From an uncultured bacterium (GTDB taxonomy: Bacteria > Actinomycetota > Coriobacteriia > Coriobacteriales > Coriobacteriaceae): a DNA stretch of 64,000 nt. The stretch lies in assembly GCA_905214105.1 (NCBI GenBank), contig CAJMKK010000002.1, forward strand, positions 1-64,000. The letters run 5' to 3'. Position numbers and translations under genes: made by a program. Each line of letters opens with the position of its first letter. Positions within the stretch are counted from its first letter, which is position 1. Of this stretch, positions 55,811 to 64,000 are shown piece by piece. The notes under the pieces are model-generated. The model ran no database searches and was not told where the DNA came from. It saw only the letters and a program-made list of their open reading frames with translations.

Positions 55811-57583
55811 ATGCTGAAGAGGTTTCTTTCTTACTACAAGCCCCAGATGGGGCTTTTTGTTGCTGATACTGTTTGCGCCCTGGTGCTTGCCGCCATTGAC
55901 CTGGCGTTCCCCATTATCCTGCGCAATTTGACCGGTGGACTGTTTACTCAGGGTCAGACCGCCATTATGCAGGCGCTCGGCATGATCGCGGTGGGCTTGG
56001 TGCTGATGTATGCCGTCCGCTGCGCTTGCCGCTACTTTGTGAGCTATTGGGGTCACGTGATGGGCGCGCGCATGGAGTCCAAGATGCGCGAGGACCTGTT
56101 CGACCAGTATGAGCGCTTTAGCTTTGCGTACTTCGACCGCAACAGCTCGGGCGACATGATGAGCCGCGTGGTCAACGACCTGTTCGATATCTGCGAGGCG
56201 GCGCATCACGTGCCCGAGTGGATCATCATCTGCGGCATCGAGATTATCGGCTCGTTTGTGATCCTCTTTACCATCGCCCCGGTGCTGGCGCTCGCCATGG
56301 CCGTGGTGACGGCGGCGTTTGCGGTCGTCATGTTTTGGCAGAACATGCGCATGCGCGAGGTCTTTAGCGACAACCGCAAAAAGATCAGCGGCATCAATGC
56401 GCAGCTGCAGGATTCGCTGGCGGGCATGCGCGTGGTCAAGAGCTTTGCCAATGAGGAGACCGAACGCTTCAAGTTCCGCGCCTCAAACAATCGCTATCTT
56501 TCGTCCAAGGAGAACATGTATCACGCCATGGGCGTCTATACCGCGACGTATGGCCTGCTTTCGGGTGTGCTCTATGTGATCGTGGTGCTGCTGGGCGGCT
56601 GGCTGGTTGCCCAAGGCCAGCTGCAGGCGGTCGATATGGCAACCTTCGCGCTCTACATTTCGCTGTTCTGCACGCCGCTCGAAACACTCGTCAATTCGGC
56701 CGAAATGTATCAGAAGGCTATCGCCGGCTTTAAGCGTATGGACGAGGTACTCTCGACCGCGCCGGATATCCAGGACAAGCCGGGCGCTACGGATCTGCAG
56801 GTGACTGCCGGCGCCGTGGAGTATCACGACGTGTGCTTTAACTACGAGGATGTCGAGCTGGGCGAGGGCGATGCCGACGAGCGTCCCGTTATCGACCATA
56901 TGGACCTGTCCATCAAGCCCGGGCAGACCATCGCTTTGGTTGGTCCTTCGGGCGGTGGCAAGTCCACGACCTGTTCGCTGCTGCCGCGCTTTTATGACGT
57001 GGCCGCCGGATCCATTAGCATCGACGGCCAGGACGTGCGCGATGTGACGCAGCAGAGCCTGCGTCGCGCCATCGGCCTGGTGCAGCAGGATGTCTATCTG
57101 TTTGACGGCACGATTGGCGAGAACATCGCCTACGGCAAGCCGGGCGCTACGGCGGAAGAGATCGCCGAGGCCGCCCGTCGCGCCAACATCGATGCCTTTA
57201 TCGAATCGCTTCCGCAGGGCTACGACACCGTGGTGGGCGAGCGCGGCAGCCGTCTTTCGGGCGGACAGAAGCAGCGCGTTGCCATCGCGCGCGTGTTTCT
57301 CAAGAACCCCAAGATCCTGATTTTGGACGAGGCGACGAGCGCTTTGGATAACGAGAGCGAGGAGGCAGTGCAGGAGTCACTCGAAGAGCTGGCACGCGGC
57401 CGCACCACGATTATCATCGCCCACCGTCTTTCGACCATTAAGCATGCCGACGAGATTGCGACCGTTGAGCATGGTCGCGTTGTGGAGCGTGGCACGCACG
57501 AGGAGCTTCTCGCCCGTGGCGGCACCTATGCCCGTTACTATCGAATGCAGTTCGAAGGTGCGCGTGCGCACGAGCTCGACTGA
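55811..57583 (+). CDS. ABC exporter half-transporter (ATP-binding and membrane domains fused)
   Basis: A 590-residue type IV ABC exporter half, expected to work as a dimer. The membrane domain (about 1-305, six helices starting VADTVCALVLAAIDLAF) includes the coupling region SFANEETERFKFR. The nucleotide-binding domain has Walker A GPSGGGKST, Q loop LVQQDVYLFD, signature LSGGQKQR, Walker B ILILDEATSAL and the switch His in IIAHRLST. It resembles lipid or multidrug exporters; the substrate cannot be told. A possible partner gene follows. Confidence 0.92.
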   Translation: MLKRFLSYYKPQMGLFVADTVCALVLAAIDLAFPIILRNLTGGLFTQGQTAIMQALGMIAVGLVLMYAVRCACRYFVSYWGHVMGARMESKMREDLFDQYERFSFAYFDRNSSGDMMSRVVNDLFDICEAAHHVPEWIIICGIEIIGSFVILFTIAPVLALAMAVVTAAFAVVMFWQNMRMREVFSDNRKKISGINAQLQDSLAGMRVVKSFANEETERFKFRASNNRYLSSKENMYHAMGVYTATYGLLSGVLYVIVVLLGGWLVAQGQLQAVDMATFALYISLFCTPLETLVNSAEMYQKAIAGFKRMDEVLSTAPDIQDKPGATDLQVTAGAVEYHDVCFNYEDVELGEGDADERPVIDHMDLSIKPGQTIALVGPSGGGKSTTCSLLPRFYDVAAGSISIDGQDVRDVTQQSLRRAIGLVQQDVYLFDGTIGENIAYGKPGATAEEIAEAARRANIDAFIESLPQGYDTVVGERGSRLSGGQKQRVAIARVFLKNPKILILDEATSALDNESEEAVQESLEELARGRTTIIIAHRLSTIKHADEIATVEHGRVVERGTHEELLARGGTYARYYRMQFEGARAHELD

Positions 57584-57602
57584 TTGATATGACAGGAAGT
57601 TT

Positions 57603-58568
57603 ATGGCTGACAAGAACCCTTTGACTCCGGAAGAAGTGACGGAGTTATTCTCCGAAATCGATGCATCCGGTGTCTTGGATCCCACGCTTGCCAAAAAGCG
57701 CACCGAGCGCATGCGCGAGAAGGAGGCGGCGGCCAAGCGCGGTGACAAAGCGGCGCTAGCGCAGCTGCGCAGCGAGGACCGCGCGAGCCAGGCAAAACAT
57801 ATCGACCCGCTGTCCGAGGACGATCCTTCGGGCTCGCAGGTGAGCCATACCATTACGAAGACCGCGATGGCTGTGGTCATCGGTATTTTGGTGCTGATCG
57901 TGGGCATGCAGATCGGCTACGGCGTGATGCGCCGTCTGAATACCGCCAACCTGTCCGAGAGCGTTTCGGTCGATACCGTTTCGACGGCGCTGAAGGGCGG
58001 CCTTGAGTGGGGCAACGGCTTTACGCAGTTCCCGCTCGACTTTACCGTCGATGAAGCCGATGAGCGTACGGGCACGGTCGAGGTGACGGTGTTGGACACA
58101 TCGTCTGCCAACGAGCTCGAGCTGCTGTCCAACGGGCAGATTCAGGCCGCGGCGCTTGCGACCAACGCGTTGCTCAACGATAAGATCGACCGCGTGGTGT
58201 ATAACGTTCACGCCTATATCGACGAGGATAGCAACATTCAGCACGATTCCTTCTTTGGCATGTTTCCCGCCCAGGGCCACCAGAGCGCCATCCTGACGTT
58301 CGTGTGGACCAAGAGCTCATCCAACGCTACGAGTATCGACTGGAAGATGCGCATCGTGAGTATGGATGACACCATCGCCGAGCGCATTCAGAAGCAGGTG
58401 AACTCGGTGTCGTCGTTGATTGAGGACCCGGTGGTGAGCCAGACCAAGATTGACGAGGAAAAGGCCGAACGTGACCTGGAGCATCGTCTGCATGGCCGCG
58501 AGATTTTCCGCGGCGGCAAGCCCGACCGAACGCCGTCCGATCTGCTGGGACAGGACAAGAAAAAGTAA
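57603..58568 (+). CDS. Single-pass membrane protein, function unknown
   Basis: A 321-residue protein. Residues 1-80 are charged and soluble (PEEVTELFSEIDASGVLDPT, then Lys/Glu-rich). One membrane helix at about 88-108 (MAVVIGILVLIVGMQIGYGV) follows, and the C-terminal 210 residues are probably outside the cell. That region looks alpha/beta without known motifs. It begins 19 bases after the ABC transporter, so it may be part of the same operon. Not recognised. Confidence 0.7.
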   Translation: MADKNPLTPEEVTELFSEIDASGVLDPTLAKKRTERMREKEAAAKRGDKAALAQLRSEDRASQAKHIDPLSEDDPSGSQVSHTITKTAMAVVIGILVLIVGMQIGYGVMRRLNTANLSESVSVDTVSTALKGGLEWGNGFTQFPLDFTVDEADERTGTVEVTVLDTSSANELELLSNGQIQAAALATNALLNDKIDRVVYNVHAYIDEDSNIQHDSFFGMFPAQGHQSAILTFVWTKSSSNATSIDWKMRIVSMDDTIAERIQKQVNSVSSLIEDPVVSQTKIDEEKAERDLEHRLHGREIFRGGKPDRTPSDLLGQDKKK

Positions 58569-58574
58569 GACGCC

Positions 58575-58615
58575 ATCATCCCGCGTGAGCCACAAGCCCC
58601 GCGGGATGATTTTTC
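58575..58615 (+). terminator. Terminator before the carAB leader
   Basis: A perfect 11-bp stem ATCATCCCGCG and complement, followed by TTTTC. Confidence 0.88.
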
Positions 58616-58738
58616 TGGGACGGGGATTAAAAAATCATTATGCATAGAAAGTCATAATTATCATTTCGTAAACATTTCGATGAAATTAACGCCATGAGGC
58701 ATGCTTGCGGTTACAATACCGCGAGGCCTAACTACACA

Positions 58739-58770
58739 CCTTTAAGCCGGTCCTGTGAGACCGGGAAGGA
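58739..58770 (+). promoter_or_regulatory. PyrR-type RNA-binding element over the carA ribosome site
   Basis: CCTTTAAGCCGGTCCTGTGA followed by GACCGGGAAGG forms a short hairpin with the CCTTTAA and GTCCTGTGAGAC sequence hallmarks of PyrR-binding RNA. Its 3' half includes the AAGGAG ribosome site, so binding by PyrR with UMP could block carA translation, as described for mycobacterial pyr leaders. A TACAAT that could be the -10 lies at 58712-58717. Confidence 0.7.
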
Positions 58771-58775
58771 GAATT

Positions 58776-60206
58776 ATGGCGAACAACCATACCGCGGGCG
58801 CTGCCGCCCGCACCTTCGCGCCCAGCGAGCTTTGCCAGCGTATGCTGGCCAAAACCAGCAAGGGCACCTGCGGTCCCTGTATCCTGTATCTTGAGGATGG
58901 GACCATTTTTTATGGACGTGCATGCGGCGCCGAGGGCACCGCGACCGGCGAAGTCTGCTTCAACACCTCGCTCGAGGGCTACTTTGAGGTCATGACCGAC
59001 CCGAGTTATGCCGGCCAAATTGTAACCATGACCTATCCGCAGATCGGCAATTACGGTATCGACGAGACCGATGTCCAGTCGGCCTTCCCCGGCGACGCCG
59101 TGCGCCCTGCGAGCGCTCCGGCTATGCGCGGCATGATCGTTCGCGATATGTGCGCCACGCCTTCTAACTGGCGCTCGGCCGTCAGCGTGCCGGAGTACCT
59201 GCGCGCTCACGGCATCGTCGCTATCGAGGGTATCGACACCCGCGCTCTGGTGCGCCATCTGCGCGACAATGGTTCCAAGATGGGCATTATCTCGACCGAG
59301 ATCTTTGACGTCGAAGAGCTTGCCGAGCGTCTGGCCGCAGCGCCCACGCTGGTAGGCGAGAACCTGGTCAAGACCGTAAGCTGCCCTGAACCCCACGTCT
59401 TTGTCGCGAGCGATCTGCCTGCCACGCATGACTTTGCGCTGGCTCCTGCTGCTCCCGCCCGCCACAACGTGGTCGCCTACGACTGCGGTGTGAAGCGCGG
59501 CATCCTGGAGGGGCTGGTCCGCGCCGGCTGTGACCTTACCGTCGTGCCGTGGGATATGCCCGCGAGTGAGGTGCTCGACATGAATCCCGATGGCGTCTTT
59601 TTGTCCAACGGCCCCGGCGACCCTGACGCCGTGGTGGAGACCTACGAGCAGGTGCAGCAGCTGATCGGCAAGGTGCCGGTCTTTGGTATTTGTCTTGGTC
59701 ACCAGATGATCAGTCTGGCCTGCGGCGCCCAGATGGAAAAGCTTAAGTTCGGTCACCGCGGTGGCAACCAGCCGGTCATGAACCTGGTAAGCCGTCGCGT
59801 GGAGATCACCGCGCAAAACCATGGCTTTGGCCTGCTGTTCCCCAGCTTGGGCAAGCTTGTCCCCGAGCTTTCCGGCGGCGAGACCGAGCATGCGGCCGAC
59901 GGCGACCTGCGCGTCTGGGTGCGCCGCGGAATCGCGCCGGTCGTGATGAATGAGCGCTTTGGCCGCATTCGCCTAACACATGTGAACCTCAACGACGGCA
60001 CCGCCGAGGGCGTCCAGCTGCTCGACGCCCCGTGCTTCTCGGTCCAGTACCACCCCGAGGCCTCGCCTGGCCCCACTGATGCCCACTATCTCTTTACCGC
60101 CTTTACGCGACTCATGGACGGCGAGGAGAACTACCTGGACATCGACACCGCGAAGGACCGTCTGGCTGGCTGGAATTTCGCCGAGACTGAGACCGAGGAG
60201 AACTAA
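58776..60206 (+). CDS. carA: Carbamoyl-phosphate synthase small (glutaminase) subunit
   Basis: A 476-residue glutamine amidotransferase subunit that supplies ammonia to CarB. The CPSase small N-terminal domain (about 35-185: [20 protein letters not shown]) is followed by a class I amidotransferase with nucleophile Cys in [14 protein letters not shown] and the His/Glu pair in [10 protein letters not shown]. It is nearly 100 residues longer than usual: about 30 extra at the N-terminus and an insertion of about 45 residues (Glu-rich, starting [13 protein letters not shown]) before the last His. AAGGAG lies before the ATG. Confidence 0.96.
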   Translation: MANNHTAGAAARTFAPSELCQRMLAKTSKGTCGPCILYLEDGTIFYGRACGAEGTATGEVCFNTSLEGYFEVMTDPSYAGQIVTMTYPQIGNYGIDETDVQSAFPGDAVRPASAPAMRGMIVRDMCATPSNWRSAVSVPEYLRAHGIVAIEGIDTRALVRHLRDNGSKMGIISTEIFDVEELAERLAAAPTLVGENLVKTVSCPEPHVFVASDLPATHDFALAPAAPARHNVVAYDCGVKRGILEGLVRAGCDLTVVPWDMPASEVLDMNPDGVFLSNGPGDPDAVVETYEQVQQLIGKVPVFGICLGHQMISLACGAQMEKLKFGHRGGNQPVMNLVSRRVEITAQNHGFGLLFPSLGKLVPELSGGETEHAADGDLRVWVRRGIAPVVMNERFGRIRLTHVNLNDGTAEGVQLLDAPCFSVQYHPEASPGPTDAHYLFTAFTRLMDGEENYLDIDTAKDRLAGWNFAETETEEN

Positions 60207-60207
60207 C

Positions 60208-63522
<3,315 letters not shown>

Positions 63523-63533
63523 TTGACCTGGCC

Positions 63534-63618
63534 GGCCGGGGCGGCAGCCGGACACTTTCTCTCGGAAACTGGGCTTCGCGAAGTTTTCCGAGAGAAAGGA
63601 CCGCCTCCCGCCCCGGCC
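63534..63618. repeat. Long imperfect palindrome after carB
   Basis: About 85 bp. Outer arms GGCCGGGGCGG/CCGCC-CCCGCCCCGGCC and inner arms CTTTCTCTCGGAAA/TTTCCGAGAGAAAG pair around a CTTCGCGAAG tip. No T tract follows. Similar in size and form to the palindromes after gyrB and gyrA. Confidence 0.75.
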
Positions 63619-63690
63619 TACGGTGACTCGGCTGCACCGTGTGCTGCCGAAGGGGCTTTGCGCGATGACTAGGGCTGAATAAAAAGTGAG

Positions 63691-63728
63691 TGTGGGCTCC
63701 GCCGTTCGTTCGAACGGCGGAGCCCACG
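63691..63728. terminator. Bidirectional terminator between carB and the GntR-type gene
   Basis: A perfect 16-bp stem TGGGCTCCGCCGTTCG and complement, with a two-base tip. It is followed by T residues on the plus strand and AT-rich DNA on the minus strand. Confidence 0.85.
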
Positions 63729-63736
63729 TTTTGGAT

Positions 63737-64000
63737 TTATTGGGCTGTGGCGGTGAAGGTTGTTTTGTCGGCGGCGATGTGCACGTGCAGCTTTGCCTGA
63801 CCGTCGCAGCTGATGAGCACGCCTACCTCGAACGGGGTCCCCGTCTTGTCGTAGGTCGAACGCACGATGCGCATCGCCGCCTTACCGGTGTTCTGTCCCA
63901 AAAGGCGCGCCTCATGCTTGTCGAGGTTGACCGCCTCGTAGACGGCATCGACGCTTGCGGGCAGGATGCCGGTCTTTTCCGCGATGTAGGCGTAGAGCGA
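63737..64000 (-). CDS. C-terminal end of a GntR/HutC-family regulator (UTRA domain), partial
   Basis: The last 87 residues of a leftward gene whose start lies beyond the window. The segment has the UTRA ligand-binding pattern: VDAVYEAVNLDKHEARLLG, then MRIVRSTYDKTGTPFEVGVL, ending in a final beta strand (LHVHIAAD). UTRA domains sense sugars, amino acids or similar small ligands. The winged helix-turn-helix would be upstream and is not visible. Ligand unknown. Confidence 0.75.
   Translation of the reverse strand, partial: SLYAYIAEKTGILPASVDAVYEAVNLDKHEARLLGQNTGKAAMRIVRSTYDKTGTPFEVGVLISCDGQAKLHVHIAADKTTFTATAQ

Overview
The window is a chromosomal replication-origin region from a moderately high-GC actinobacterium, most likely Collinsella or a close relative in the Coriobacteriia. 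This is inferred from gene order (rsmG/parA/parB and rpmH-rnpA-yidD-yidC-jag on one side, dnaA-dnaN-recF-gyrB-gyrA on the other), codon usage, a PafB/PafC-like WYL pair and a GHKL ATPase gene directly ahead of dnaA. The assignment rests on reading the sequence, not on a database search.

Layout. The origin lies at about 29.0-32.7 kb. Most genes to its left run leftward and most to its right run rightward, that is, with replication. Left of the origin (0.5-29 kb): tRNA-Lys, an M29 aminopeptidase, purC, a two-component pair, a Tat lipoprotein, purB, tRNA-Gly, a 1,143-residue LPXTG thioester/SpaA-type surface adhesin (head-on to replication), a degenerate M28-peptidase-like membrane protein with a huge acidic insertion, the WYL regulator pair, a DinG exonuclease-helicase, ddl, rlmN, and the parB-parA-rsmG-jag-yidC-yidD-rnpA-rpmH block with three perfect parS sites. 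Right of the origin (32.7-64 kb): dnaN, recF, a DciA-like gene, gyrB, gyrA, an Ile-Ala-Ile tRNA cluster, a bifunctional-nuclease-family gene, typA, membrane proteins, a nuclease-like gene boxed by a 76-bp inverted repeat, two tRNA-Ser genes, rpsF-ssb-rpsR-rplI, dnaB, purA, purD, a NUDIX hydrolase, an ABC exporter, carA-carB behind a PyrR-type leader, and the C-terminal end of a GntR-family regulator.

Most genes are housekeeping: replication initiation and loading (DnaA, DciA-like, DnaB, DnaN, SSB, gyrase), segregation (ParAB/parS), membrane insertion (YidC, YidD), translation, and purine (purA, B, C, D) and pyrimidine (carAB) synthesis.

The unusual material is mostly between genes: (1) tandem copies of tRNA 3' tails downstream of tRNA-Lys and tRNA-Gly, joined to a shared modular insert; (2) very long imperfect palindromes after gyrB, gyrA and carB; (3) the inverted-repeat-flanked nuclease-like gene; (4) a DnaA-trio-like unwinding motif and a repeated 13-mer around dnaA; (5) an uncharacterised GHKL ATPase / Gln-rich / winged-helix protein co-directional with dnaA.
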